Below are positions 1 through 11,129 of a stretch of DNA of 42,532 nt, piece by piece. Source of the stretch: Rhodoferax sp. GTDB taxonomy: Bacteria > Pseudomonadota > Gammaproteobacteria > Burkholderiales > Burkholderiaceae_C. Position numbers and translations under genes: made by a program. The notes under the pieces were generated by a model. The model was not told the DNA's origin. It saw nothing but the letters and a program-made list of their open reading frames with translations, and made no database searches. Position 1 is the first letter of the stretch. Each line of letters opens with the position of its first letter. The DNA is taken from the NCBI GenBank assembly GCA_029865845.1, contig JARXAM010000071.1, positions 1-42,532 of the forward strand, in the 5' to 3' direction.

Positions 1-790
1 TTGGCGGCGTCCGCGCCGGTGAGGGTGAGGCCGTTGATGCTCACTGTCTTGCTTTGGCCTACGTTCTTGTCACCAAAGTTGCCGGTAGCACTTCCCACGC
101 TCAGGTCGTCAGTGGCCACTACCTTGCCCACCAGCGTAGCGCTACCTGTATCGACGGTGGCTGCAACGCCTCCGTCATAGACCTTGTTGGCTGCTGTAAT
201 TCCCGTCACCGCCGTGATGCTCGCAGGGGTGATGTTGGCCGTGGTGCTCGCGGTGTCGCTGGCCAGGGTGTAGTTGGCGGCGTCTGCGCCGGTGAGGGTG
301 AGGCCGCTGACCGTAACGGTCTTGCTTTGGCCTACGTTCTTGTCACCAAAGTTGCCGGTAGCACTTCCCACGCTCAGGTCGTCAGTGGCCACTACCTTGC
401 CCACCAGCGTAGCGGCACCTGTATCGACGGTAGCTGCAACGCCTCCGTCATAGACCTTGTTGGCTGCTGTGATACCGGTTACCGCCGTGATGCTCGCCGG
501 TGTGATGCTCGCCGTGGTAACAGAGGTGTCGCTGGCCAGGGTGTAGTTGGCTGCGTCCGCGCCGGTGAGCGTGAGGCCGTTGATGCTCACTGTCTTGCCG
601 TTGGCTACGTTCTTGTCACTGAAGCTGCCCGTGGCACCTGCCAGGTTCACGGTGTCGCTGGCGATTTTGCCGCTCAGGATGGCAGCTCCTGTGTTGAGGG
701 TGGCGGCCACGCCTCCGTCGTACACCTTGTCGGCTGCGGTGATGCCGCTGGCGGTGATGGTCGCTTTAGCAATGGTCATCGTGCCGTTGA
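1..790 (-). repeat. 273-bp tandem repeats encoding YDG domains
   Basis: The DNA repeats with a 273-bp period (91 codons): the phrase TTGGCGGCGT at 1 recurs at 274 and, slightly changed, at 547. Copies 1 and 2 share a 96-bp block without mismatch (46-141 and 319-414). The third copy (547 to about 790) is clearly diverged. Each unit encodes a KVYDGG...TLTGADAANYTLASDT module. The array may continue beyond the left edge, so copy number is unknown. Confidence 0.9.
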
Positions 791-3700
791 CAAACGTCAG
801 GTTGTAGTTGCCATCGGTTCCGCTCACCGTGGTGGTGTAGCTGCCCGCATTCTTGTTGGTCGTGCTGCCGGTCACACCCGTCAGCACCGCTGCCGTTTCA
901 CCACCGACCAGGCCCGCGGCACTAAAGCCACTGACGGTTTGCCCGACACCGTTGTACGTCAGCGAATTGTTGCTAGTGGCTGTTACCGTGGCATTGGCCT
1001 TGGTAACCGTTACGCTAAGTGCAGTGGGACTGCCATTGGTGTAGCCATGCACCACATTGGCTGTGACACCACTGGCAGCCGTGTCTATGGCAACGTTACC
1101 GGAATAGTTCACGCTACGTGTACCGACATCTTTGCTGGACATGGTGCCAATTATTTTTCCGCCGGTTAAAACGTCACCATCTACACCACCGGAAGCCGCG
1201 TTAACCCAAACATCGATATCTGTGCTGGCGTTGTATTGGCGAGATATGGAGGTTACCGTGCCGCTGGCGCTGAGCGATCCATTCGCTGTCAGACTAGGTG
1301 CCTCACGGTAGAACACGTTGAGCTGTTTGGTTGCGGTTGGAGTTTCAGCAAGCGCACTGCTATAGGACTCGTTGTACCACTTTTCAGTATTGACTCTGGA
1401 TGCATTGACTCCGTTGAGTTTGATTTTAGTCTGCAAGGCGGCTGTACTGGCTTTACCGGAAAATATGTTGACCGTGCCGGCATCAATGCCACTGGCCGCA
1501 GTAATAATGACATCGCCGCCCGTAGTTACGCCTTGGGCGGTTCCGGTGCCTGCATAAATATTTACGACACTATTAGAACTTGCCCCGCGGGTAATGTTGC
1601 CTGCTACCGTGACATTACCGGTTGACTGCAGAGTAACAGTACCATCTATATTGCTAATACTATTGGCCGCTGCTGTCGCCAAGGGTCCAATGCCCTTAAT
1701 AATAAGTGCAGCGCCATTATTGACAAAGCTACCACCAGAGACTGTCGTCATGGCTTGGGTGCCATCGCCTACATTGAGCGTACCGGAGTTAATGGTGGTA
1801 CCCCCCGTGTAGGTATTGTTGACATTTCTTAGGGTTAGTGTGCTGTTGCCATTCTTAGCAATTGCACCCGAGCCAGTAATTTGGCCAGACAGTGTCTGTG
1901 TTGCGGCAGCATTATTTGCATAGCTCAATTGGGTGCCGCTCGCAAGAGTAATAGCTCCTGCATAGTTGCCTGCACCTAAAGTACTCGTAACGTTTAACAC
2001 GCCACCATTGACAGCCGTGTTTCCGCTGTACGTGTTGTCGCCCGCGAGGGTCTGTGTACCAGCACCTACTTTCGTAACTGCGAGGTTTCCCGGGCCATTT
2101 TGCAATACGCCACCGTAGCTCGCGCTGCTAGCGCCGCCCATGGTGAGCGTCGCACTGGCACCGGTGTTGGTTACGGTGCCAACGCCGGCTGCACTGACAA
2201 GTGATCCCACTGCAACATTTCTTCCAGCTACATCCAGTACCGTTCCACTGTTGAGAGTAACTTTGTCCGTGTTACCAAACGCAGTGGTCGATCCAGCTCG
2301 TAACGTACCACCATCGACCACGGTACTACCTGTGTAGGTATTGACTCCGGATACTGTGAGCGTATTGGACCCCAGCTTGGTAAAATTCAGCGCTCCCGAT
2401 GTACTATCGGATATAACCCCAGCAAAACTCGCTCCGCCGACTGCATTGGTAGTATCTAAACCAAGTGTCGCACCTGCACGAAAACCTGCACTACCGGTAC
2501 TCAAATTGGTAATGAGGGTGTTTACATCGGATTGGGCAAATTCCGTGACACCCCCGCCATAATTGAGCACTAAGCTGGTTCCAGCATCAACCAACATTCG
2601 ACTATTAACCCAATTACCTGTCACACCATTGAATAATGCTACTCTCGTTGCCAACTTCAGCATTCCCGCATTAACCGATATAGATCCTGTGCTAGCGTTG
2701 GCTCCACTCATTGTGTAGCTGCCAACGCCAAGTTTATTGACTGTGGTACTTCCACTGATGGCATTCACCACAGAGAGACTACCTGTTGCGACAGGTGCAT
2801 TGAGGTCTAACGTAGTAGCACTGATACTTCCTGCGCCATTCACGTTCGCTCCATTAATGGTTAGCGCATTAACTCTGTTGCCCGCAACCGGAGTAACGTT
2901 GCCAGTAAAAGTTACCTCACCAGCGGTGATATTCAAACTCGCTTGCGTGTTGGCACGAACGACCACGATACCATTCGCACCAGAGCCCGCTATGGCTCCC
3001 GCGCCCTCAGTACCGTCCGCACCATTTCCGCCTGAACCAGGCGTCGCTCCATTTGCGGCAATTAAAGGGGTACTGGAAGTTGCCCCATCACCTCCAGCAG
3101 CGTAGTTAACGGTTGTTCCAGTAATGGAAGAGTCGAGTCCCGCGCCACCTTGGCTACGATTAGTGTTTGCTGCCCCATTTACACCGTTGCCACCTGCTCC
3201 ACCCCCGCCTCCCCCGCCATCGCCTTGACTATTTGTGGTGACCCCCAATGCTCCCAAACCGCCCCTATTGACGTTTACGCCGGAGCCTGGTTGACCAAAG
3301 CTTTGGGAAGTTCCCGCGTTAGCGACGGCACCGCCGCCACCGCCAGATCCAAGCGCGGGCCTCACAGGATCGCCCTGCCCACCAGGAGCACCTGCCCCCC
3401 CCCCGCCGGCCGTGGTGGTTGCAAATTGGGAATTGCTACCAGGGCTTATCGTAATTGTGGGCGAAAAAGGAATGTTGGGGAGGCCCTCTCCACCCGCCCC
3501 CACTACGACCGCGTAAGACGCATTTTGCGTCAAAGCTGTTGTGGACGATTCTATAAAATCCCCCGCGCCACCTCCGCCGCCACGGTTCCAGGACGATCCA
3601 CCAGTTGTGGATGTTCTTGCACCACCGGCTCCACCGCCGCCCACCACCAACGTTCTGTAATTGCTTGCGGTTCTAGGTGCTACATAACTCCAAGTACCCA

Positions 3701-5714
3701 CCTTATCGAACGCCATCGCGCCGCTTTCCAGCGTGCTACCAAATAAAATCTTGCCGGTACCCGCGTTCATCACAACATCATTGGCCAGTGTCACTGCGCC
3801 ATTAAACGTAATATCGCCATTGGCAGTGTTGGTAGAGATATTGCCACCCAAATACGATCTGGATGTGCCTGCACTATTTCTAAAACTTGCCGCTGTAATG
3901 GACGTACCGAAGTTGGTATAAAATGAACCTCTTGTTCCCGGATTCACAGTGACAGCACCGCCCGTAGTGACATTTGCCGCGAACTGAATTCCACCATTAG
4001 CATTGAGCGCGATGTTCCCGGCACCCAAGGTAATGGTGTTATTGACATAGATATTCCGGTTCGCTGTGAGGGTTAAACTGCCCGCGCCGGTTGTGGGTGC
4101 GATGGCGGCAGCAACGGTAATGTCTCCATTACCTGTACCTTCGGTCCCCGTGTTTGCAGTGTTAATGCTGACGTTAACTCCGCTAGCCAGCTGATTGCTG
4201 ATGGTTGCCGCATTGATGTTGGAGACCGCACTGGCACTGGTGGGAACGTAGCTGGGGCCAGCCGCAATAGCTGAATCCGCCGCCGGGGTGATGGTGATAT
4301 CCGCCGGGTCCAGCAACCAGGTGCCGCCTTTGCCCTTGGCTGCCGTTAGCTCGATGGTGCCCGGTGATTGCAGCAAGCCCTTAGAGGACGTTTCAATCAA
4401 GCCTCCGTTACCACCCAGTGCGCCACCTTTACTGGAAATCCGCCCTCCAAACTGGGTGTATTTGTCAGACCACAGCACGGCGGTGCCGCCCTCACCGTTG
4501 TCGGTGGCAGATACATCGATCACCGCGTCTTGCCCCATAAGCAGCGCATCGGCATGCGCCAAGGTGCCCGCCCCCTGGTAGTCGCCGCCCACCTTGACCG
4601 TGCCGCCGCCTGCGGCACCTTTGGCGTCGAGCAGCGTTGCGCCAAACAAACCAATGTTGTGCCCAGTGACGGTGATCTGGCCGCCCCGCTCACCTGCCTG
4701 GAGGCCGCTGGCGTCCAGGGTGGCGTTGTGCAGCTCCACATTGCCTGCGCTGCCACCGTCTACCGTGATGCCTCCGGTAAGTTCGCCCAGGCTGCGTGCG
4801 CGCACCACGCCCCCTAGGTTCATCACGTTGCCAACCAGCGTGTCGCGCCCCAGCGCTGTCAGGTAGACCTGGCCGCCATCGGCGGCAATCAGGCCTCCGT
4901 TTTCAAGCAAGGTGTTGACGGTGCTGCCGCTGACGCGGGTCGTGAGGCTACCATTGGCATTGAGCTTGATTTCCACATCGCTGGCAGAGGCCAGGTGCAC
5001 CACGCCCGATTGCGCTGTGATGCTGGCACCCGCTTGGTTGCGCACCACATCGGCCACCAACACCACGGCGCCGCCGGGCAGCGCCCGCAGGTGGCCTTGG
5101 TTGATGATTTCGCCCTGCCCACCCGCACCAAATGTCCAGTTGGACTGTGCCGCGTTCATAAAGTCGCTAGGGCTCAGGTCGCGGGTCGTGGCAAACAGGC
5201 CACCCACATCGACCTCGGCCGTTTTGCCAAACAGCACGCCGTTGGGGTTGATCAGGAAGACCTGACCGTTGGAACTCAGGTTGCCATAGATCTCGGAGCG
5301 GGTGCCCCCGATCACGCGATTGAGCGCCACCGAGCTGGCGCTGGGCTGGATAAACCTCACCCGATAGCCCGCACCAATGTCAAAGGTTTGCCAGTTGATC
5401 GCCATGCGGTCGGTGTCTTGGTGCACCGTGAGGCTTTTGTCGCTGATGGGGCCAATCTTTCCATTGCCCCCCACGATGCTGCCGCCCGTGGGCAGCACGC
5501 CGGCTGCAAAACTGCCGCCAGGCAATGCAAGCCACAGGGCCATCATGAGCGTGGTCAGGTGCATCGTCACACGCCCCCCCGTGGCGGGTGCGTTGCGCCC
5601 GGACGTGGTGCTGGTGGACTGGGTGCTTTTGGACTGGCTGTTGGTGACTTCGCTGACCGCAACGACGCTGCCCAAACGCTTACTAAACACTAAACGAAAG
5701 CAATCGATATTCAT
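1..5714 (-). CDS. Two-partner secretion exoprotein (TpsA), filamentous haemagglutinin-like adhesin, 3' end outside window
   Basis: The frame is open without a stop from an ATG at 5714 to the window edge (1904 codons seen, gene incomplete). The start has an AGGTG ribosome site and lies 11 bp after the tpsB stop. The N-terminus (MNIDCFRLVFSKRLGSVVAV) resembles an extended signal peptide region, followed by a hydrophobic segment ending near residue 72. A haemagglutination-activity/TPS domain follows, with the typical NPNGVLFG motif at residues 156-163. A WLLDPADITI motif common in this family lies near 466. Further on come a glycine-rich stretch (about 685-908), autotransporter-type beta-strand repeats (YTGSTVVDGGT, NTYSGNTAVNGG, NTYTGGTTINSG, about 1120-1310), an MBG-like domain (about 1565-1640) and YDG repeats to the edge. 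Such proteins are secreted through their TpsB partner and act in adhesion, aggregation or contact inhibition. No toxin C-terminus is visible, so the exact role is open. Many open frames on the opposite strand are shadows. Confidence 0.93.
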   Translation of the reverse strand, partial: MNIDCFRLVFSKRLGSVVAVSEVTNSQSKSTQSTSTTSGRNAPATGGRVTMHLTTLMMALWLALPGGSFAAGVLPTGGSIVGGNGKIGPISDKSLTVHQDTDRMAINWQTFDIGAGYRVRFIQPSASSVALNRVIGGTRSEIYGNLSSNGQVFLINPNGVLFGKTAEVDVGGLFATTRDLSPSDFMNAAQSNWTFGAGGQGEIINQGHLRALPGGAVVLVADVVRNQAGASITAQSGVVHLASASDVEIKLNANGSLTTRVSGSTVNTLLENGGLIAADGGQVYLTALGRDTLVGNVMNLGGVVRARSLGELTGGITVDGGSAGNVELHNATLDASGLQAGERGGQITVTGHNIGLFGATLLDAKGAAGGGTVKVGGDYQGAGTLAHADALLMGQDAVIDVSATDNGEGGTAVLWSDKYTQFGGRISSKGGALGGNGGLIETSSKGLLQSPGTIELTAAKGKGGTWLLDPADITITPAADSAIAAGPSYVPTSASAVSNINAATISNQLASGVNVSINTANTGTEGTGNGDITVAAAIAPTTGAGSLTLTANRNIYVNNTITLGAGNIALNANGGIQFAANVTTGGAVTVNPGTRGSFYTNFGTSITAASFRNSAGTSRSYLGGNISTNTANGDITFNGAVTLANDVVMNAGTGKILFGSTLESGAMAFDKVGTWSYVAPRTASNYRTLVVGGGGAGGARTSTTGGSSWNRGGGGGAGDFIESSTTALTQNASYAVVVGAGGEGLPNIPFSPTITISPGSNSQFATTTAGGGGAGAPGGQGDPVRPALGSGGGGGAVANAGTSQSFGQPGSGVNVNRGGLGALGVTTNSQGDGGGGGGGAGGNGVNGAANTNRSQGGAGLDSSITGTTVNYAAGGDGATSSTPLIAANGATPGSGGNGADGTEGAGAIAGSGANGIVVVRANTQASLNITAGEVTFTGNVTPVAGNRVNALTINGANVNGAGSISATTLDLNAPVATGSLSVVNAISGSTTVNKLGVGSYTMSGANASTGSISVNAGMLKLATRVALFNGVTGNWVNSRMLVDAGTSLVLNYGGGVTEFAQSDVNTLITNLSTGSAGFRAGATLGLDTTNAVGGASFAGVISDSTSGALNFTKLGSNTLTVSGVNTYTGSTVVDGGTLRAGSTTAFGNTDKVTLNSGTVLDVAGRNVAVGSLVSAAGVGTVTNTGASATLTMGGASSASYGGVLQNGPGNLAVTKVGAGTQTLAGDNTYSGNTAVNGGVLNVTSTLGAGNYAGAITLASGTQLSYANNAAATQTLSGQITGSGAIAKNGNSTLTLRNVNNTYTGGTTINSGTLNVGDGTQAMTTVSGGSFVNNGAALIIKGIGPLATAAANSISNIDGTVTLQSTGNVTVAGNITRGASSNSVVNIYAGTGTAQGVTTGGDVIITAASGIDAGTVNIFSGKASTAALQTKIKLNGVNASRVNTEKWYNESYSSALAETPTATKQLNVFYREAPSLTANGSLSASGTVTSISRQYNASTDIDVWVNAASGGVDGDVLTGGKIIGTMSSKDVGTRSVNYSGNVAIDTAASGVTANVVHGYTNGSPTALSVTVTKANATVTATSNNSLTYNGVGQTVSGFSAAGLVGGETAAVLTGVTGSTTNKNAGSYTTTVSGTDGNYNLTFVNGTMTIAKATITASGITAADKVYDGGVAATLNTGAAILSGKIASDTVNLAGATGSFSDKNVANGKTVSINGLTLTGADAANYTLASDTSVTTASITPASITAVTGITAANKVYDGGVAATVDTGAATLVGKVVATDDLSVGSATGNFGDKNVGQSKTVTVSGLTLTGADAANYTLASDTASTTANITPASITAVTGITAANKVYDGGVAATVDTGSATLVGKVVATDDLSVGSATGNFGDKNVGQSKTVSINGLTLTGADAA

Positions 5715-5725
5715 AACTGCACCTA

Positions 5726-7450
5726 TTAAAAGTAAACGCTGAAGTTGAGCCAGTACCGTTCCATGGCATCGGGGGCAGAGGTGGGCTCGGGGCTGTCTTG
5801 GTCTCGCTGGGCCAAGACCAGGCTCAGGCGGTATCGGTCACGCTGCGATAGGCTCACGCCCAGGCCGTAGCCTTTGAGCATGCGATCCCCCGCACCGGTG
5901 TAGCCGGCAAAGGGAAGGCTGTAGTTCGTTTTGAGCCAGCCCATGTCACGAAAGAGGGTCCACTCCACCAGCGTGTTGCTGCCAGCAACCAAGGGGGTGG
6001 TGTATCGCAGCTCCATATTGGCAATCGCGCCCATGTCCCCTGGTGCTTCTCCGCTGGGATAGGCCCGCACGCCTTGGGCTCCGCCCAGCGCGATGCCATT
6101 GGATGCATCCAGATTGCGCTGGGTCGCCTGTCCGCGTACCGAAGCAAAGGCACTCCAGCGCCCACCGTTGCTGAACAAGAGGCTTTGGTCACGGGAGAGG
6201 GTGTAGGAGAGTTTCGAGTAGCGACCGGAACCATCCTTTGTGTTGGCTGCGTTGAGCGGGTAGTCGTACACCATGTTGCCTTGCTCCCAGGCCAGGTCGG
6301 CTTGGGTCTCGCCACCGTTCCAGAAGTTATCCGTCATGACGCCATTCACCGCAAGCTTCCAACCCAAAGAGTTTTTGTTTTGTGTGGAGTCAAAGCTGCT
6401 CATGCTGTCGGATAACCACTTTTTTTGAATATCTGTACGAATATTCAAGGTGCTGCTTTCCCGACGCACCAGCGGATAGCTGGCATATAAGCTGGCAACG
6501 TCACCCGTTCCCGAGGCCTCCAATGCATCAAAGGGGGCGCCCAGCTTGTAACGCAAGCCGGAATAGAGCGCTCCGGCGCGCAACCCAGAATAGCCTGCAG
6601 CTACGCTGGCATCGACTCCTGCGATGGCAAGCTTGTCGCCCGTGGCCAGCAGGTGGGTCACCACACGATCACCCCAGCCGCCTAGGTTGTTAAATTCCAC
6701 ATTGGCTTGGTACCGGTTTTCGTCGGTATAGCGGTTGCCAAAGTTGTCGGCCTCCACGCGTGCGGTAATTGCCTTTTGAGGCGTCACCGAGACCCCGTAC
6801 ACCGTGGTACCCAGGGCTTTACCCGGCGACAGGGTGACGCGCCCTGCAGACACGCCCGGCAAATCCGACACCAGTCCAATCGCGCGGTCGATGCGGTTTT
6901 TTTCCAGCACTGCGCCCGTGCAGTCTGAGGTGCTTTGGTCGCACAAGGCGGCTTGCACCACCTTTTTAATGCGCTCTGGTGAATAACTGCCCGACTCGCC
7001 CACCACGATTTTTTCGACCTTGCCCTCCAGTACGGCAATTTCCAGTACGCCATCTTTCATGGTTTGAGGCGGCGTGTAGGCCATAGCAAGCACATAACCC
7101 CGGCTCCTGTAATACCGGGTGATTGCCGCTTCTATCTGGCGCAGTTGCCCCAGCGTGAGGGTGTTGCCGCGCACCGCAGAGAGGCCGGGCACCTGGGCCC
7201 ACAGCTCTTCGTCCGAAATACCCTTGTTGCCAGAAAACTTGACGGTCTTGATGGAAACTGTGCCCTTTTCTGACGGCAAGCCTTCGTTACCTGCCATGGG
7301 CACAACAGGAGAAAGTATTTTGGAGCCCGCTCCAGCGGGTGAGGCCTTCGGTGCGTTCTCGCGCAATATCTGCCCAGCATTGGGTGCCTGTGTTTGCGCA
7401 CCTACTCCCGTGCTTACACAAATGACAAGCGGCAATAAATGGTGTTTCAT
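5726..7450 (-). CDS. TpsB outer-membrane transporter (ShlB/FhaC/HecB family)
   Basis: This 574-residue Omp85-superfamily barrel should move the adjacent TpsA across the outer membrane. I place the start at ATG 7450 because it opens a clean signal peptide (MKHHLLPLVICVSTGVGAQ); a GTG at 7507 would add 19 residues in front of it. Order of parts: signal peptide (1-19), a periplasmic linker, POTRA domain(s) (about 55-215, with VKFSGNKGISDEELW and GYVLAMAYTPPQ), then the beta-barrel. The barrel includes DNFGNRYTDENRYQ and the conserved loop-6 region GGAQGVRAYPSGEAPGD. The chain ends NFSVYF with a terminal phenylalanine, as expected for BAM-inserted barrels. It is upstream of and probably co-transcribed with tpsA (11-bp gap). 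Confidence 0.95.
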   Translation of the reverse strand: MKHHLLPLVICVSTGVGAQTQAPNAGQILRENAPKASPAGAGSKILSPVVPMAGNEGLPSEKGTVSIKTVKFSGNKGISDEELWAQVPGLSAVRGNTLTLGQLRQIEAAITRYYRSRGYVLAMAYTPPQTMKDGVLEIAVLEGKVEKIVVGESGSYSPERIKKVVQAALCDQSTSDCTGAVLEKNRIDRAIGLVSDLPGVSAGRVTLSPGKALGTTVYGVSVTPQKAITARVEADNFGNRYTDENRYQANVEFNNLGGWGDRVVTHLLATGDKLAIAGVDASVAAGYSGLRAGALYSGLRYKLGAPFDALEASGTGDVASLYASYPLVRRESSTLNIRTDIQKKWLSDSMSSFDSTQNKNSLGWKLAVNGVMTDNFWNGGETQADLAWEQGNMVYDYPLNAANTKDGSGRYSKLSYTLSRDQSLLFSNGGRWSAFASVRGQATQRNLDASNGIALGGAQGVRAYPSGEAPGDMGAIANMELRYTTPLVAGSNTLVEWTLFRDMGWLKTNYSLPFAGYTGAGDRMLKGYGLGVSLSQRDRYRLSLVLAQRDQDSPEPTSAPDAMERYWLNFSVYF

Positions 7451-7615
7451 GGTGACTGTTTCAAAAATTGAACTTTGCGCAACAAGATGTACAAGGCAAA
7501 CCCGCACAAGAGAAGCACTTCAAGGGGGGGGAAAGCAGCGAAACGAGGCGCTCGCAGCAATCCAGCACAGGGGTAGTTTTGCCGCCGACCGATGTATGCA
7601 CAAAGATTGAAAAGT

Positions 7616-7643
7616 CACATTTGCAGTTCGGGGCGCAAATGTG
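7616..7643 (-). terminator. Perfect 9-bp stem followed by TTTT on the minus strand
   Basis: The arms CACATTTGC (7616-7624) and GCAAATGTG (7635-7643) pair perfectly around a 10-base loop. On the minus strand the stem is followed by ACTTTTC. It lies about 80 bp after the padR stop, so it could end padR transcription. It could equally be an operator ahead of the tpsB-tpsA operon. Confidence 0.45.
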
Positions 7644-7668
7644 CAGGCCCGCGATGCGGACTGAGCGC

Positions 7669-7694
7669 ACGCTGTTTCAAAGGGAAAACAGCGT
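7669..7694 (-). terminator. Second perfect 9-bp stem-loop after padR
   Basis: ACGCTGTTT (7669-7677) pairs with AAACAGCGT (7686-7694) around an 8-base loop, 29 bp after the padR stop. There is no T-run after it on the minus strand, so it is either a weak terminator or part of a regulatory region. It stands immediately before the second hairpin at 7616-7643. Confidence 0.4.
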
Positions 7695-7723
7695 TAAAGA
7701 GACGAAGGGAACAGACGCGTTGC

Positions 7724-8260
7724 TCAGCGCTGCGTTAACAATGCCAGGGCGTTTTCGGCCCATTGCAAACTGGCCTTCTCAAAGAAAATTCCTTTTTGAA
7801 GGATGAGGTGTTGCAACCTCGATGACGCACTCAGCGGCTCACGGGACAAAAAATCGCGCGCCTCCATGGCGGCATAGTCCGACAGGCGCTGCGTGTGGTG
7901 GCGAATGCGGCGGTGCAACTCTTCGCGCAAATCGCCTTCGCCCAAGGCGGCCAAGGCCCGCAGCTTGACGGTCAGCTCGTCGCGCAACTCGGTCACTGCA
8001 GCGGGCTCGTGGGTCCACCGCGCCAACTCTTCGCGGCCCTGGGGCTGAATCTGGTACAGGCGCTTGCGGGTGGCACCCGCGTCGGGCGCGGAGTCCGAGG
8101 CAATCCACCCCTTGACTTCCATGCGGGCCAGCTCGCGGTAAATCTGCTGGTGCGTGGCGTGCCAAAAGTAGCCAATGGACTTGTCAAAACGGCGCGCCAG
8201 CTCGTAGCCCGAAGAGGGTTTTTCGAGCAGCGAGGTCAGTACAGCATGGGCAAGCGACAT
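7724..8260 (-). CDS. PadR-family transcriptional regulator
   Basis: This 178-residue protein has an N-terminal PadR winged helix (about 1-85: LAHAVLTSLLEKPSSGYELARRFD, then HQQIYRELARMEVKGWI and a TRKRLYQIQPQGREEL wing). A C-terminal helical dimerisation region of the Vir_AS type follows. I chose ATG 8260 (MSLAHAVL) since PadR proteins normally begin just before this helix; an upstream TTG at 8296 would add 12 residues overlapping the operator. The gene is divergent from fadH with 136 bp between start codons, and two dyads lie in that gap. PadR proteins are usually repressors released by aromatic or lipophilic ligands, so control of itself and of fadH is a reasonable inference. Confidence 0.9.
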   Translation of the reverse strand: MSLAHAVLTSLLEKPSSGYELARRFDKSIGYFWHATHQQIYRELARMEVKGWIASDSAPDAGATRKRLYQIQPQGREELARWTHEPAAVTELRDELTVKLRALAALGEGDLREELHRRIRHHTQRLSDYAAMEARDFLSREPLSASSRLQHLILQKGIFFEKASLQWAENALALLTQR

Positions 8261-8290
8261 GGGGCTGAGTCTAAGGGCAGCCTCTTTGCT

Positions 8291-8342
8291 ATGCAATCAG
8301 TTGCATAAACCCAGCAAGACTTTTACACTGCAACTGGTTGCA
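8291..8342. promoter_or_regulatory. Divergent padR/fadH control region with two TGCAA-N4-TTGCA dyads
   Basis: Dyad 1 is ATGCAATCAGTTGCAT at 8291-8306. Dyad 2 is TGCAACTGGTTGCA at 8329-8342. Their centres are 37 bp apart. A weak sigma-70-like promoter for fadH (TTGCAT 8301-8306, TACACT 8325-8330, 18-bp spacer) is overlapped by both dyads, as would suit repression. PadR operators are often short dyads of this kind; binding by the neighbouring PadR protein is inferred. Confidence 0.6.
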
Positions 8343-8345
8343 TAG

Positions 8346-10910
<2,565 letters not shown>

Positions 10911-10980
10911 TGCACTCATTCACCCACGCGCACGGGACCGTGCGGCGCATCCGCTCTCAGAACCTATAACTGCAACATAT

Positions 10981-11017
10981 ACGGCCACGCAGTACGCACA
11001 CGCCTGGCCGTCTTTTT
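10981..11017 (+). terminator. Rho-independent terminator after fadH
   Basis: ACGGCCA (10981-10987) pairs with TGGCCGT (11005-11011), followed by CTTTTT. It lies about 70 bp after the fadH stop on the same strand. The 17-base loop is long, so its efficiency is uncertain. It also separates fadH transcription from the convergent CRISPR array. Confidence 0.6.
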
Positions 11018-11129
11018 ACACCGAGGTCTAGCGACCGCTGGCACACGTGGCGGTGTTGGAAAAAAGTGAGTAAGTGGCAATCGAGAGTGGCCCGTACCTC
11101 CATCACGTGGACCACGCGCGACCCGCAAA
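11018..11129. other. Non-coding gap between the fadH terminator and the eroded end of the CRISPR array
   Basis: No gene with a plausible start, product or codon pattern is visible here. An open frame from 11074 runs through the CRISPR repeats and is spurious. The stretch next to 11130 occupies the place where the 5' half of the last repeat (plus-strand reading) should be, but shows no repeat likeness. Older array remnants further left were looked for by eye and not found. Confidence 0.5.

Noticed and set aside
54-5742. Many plus-strand open frames of 60-370 codons opposite the adhesin gene
   Set aside because: The minus strand carries one uninterrupted frame with family motifs throughout; the plus-strand frames are low-complexity shadows without recognisable products.
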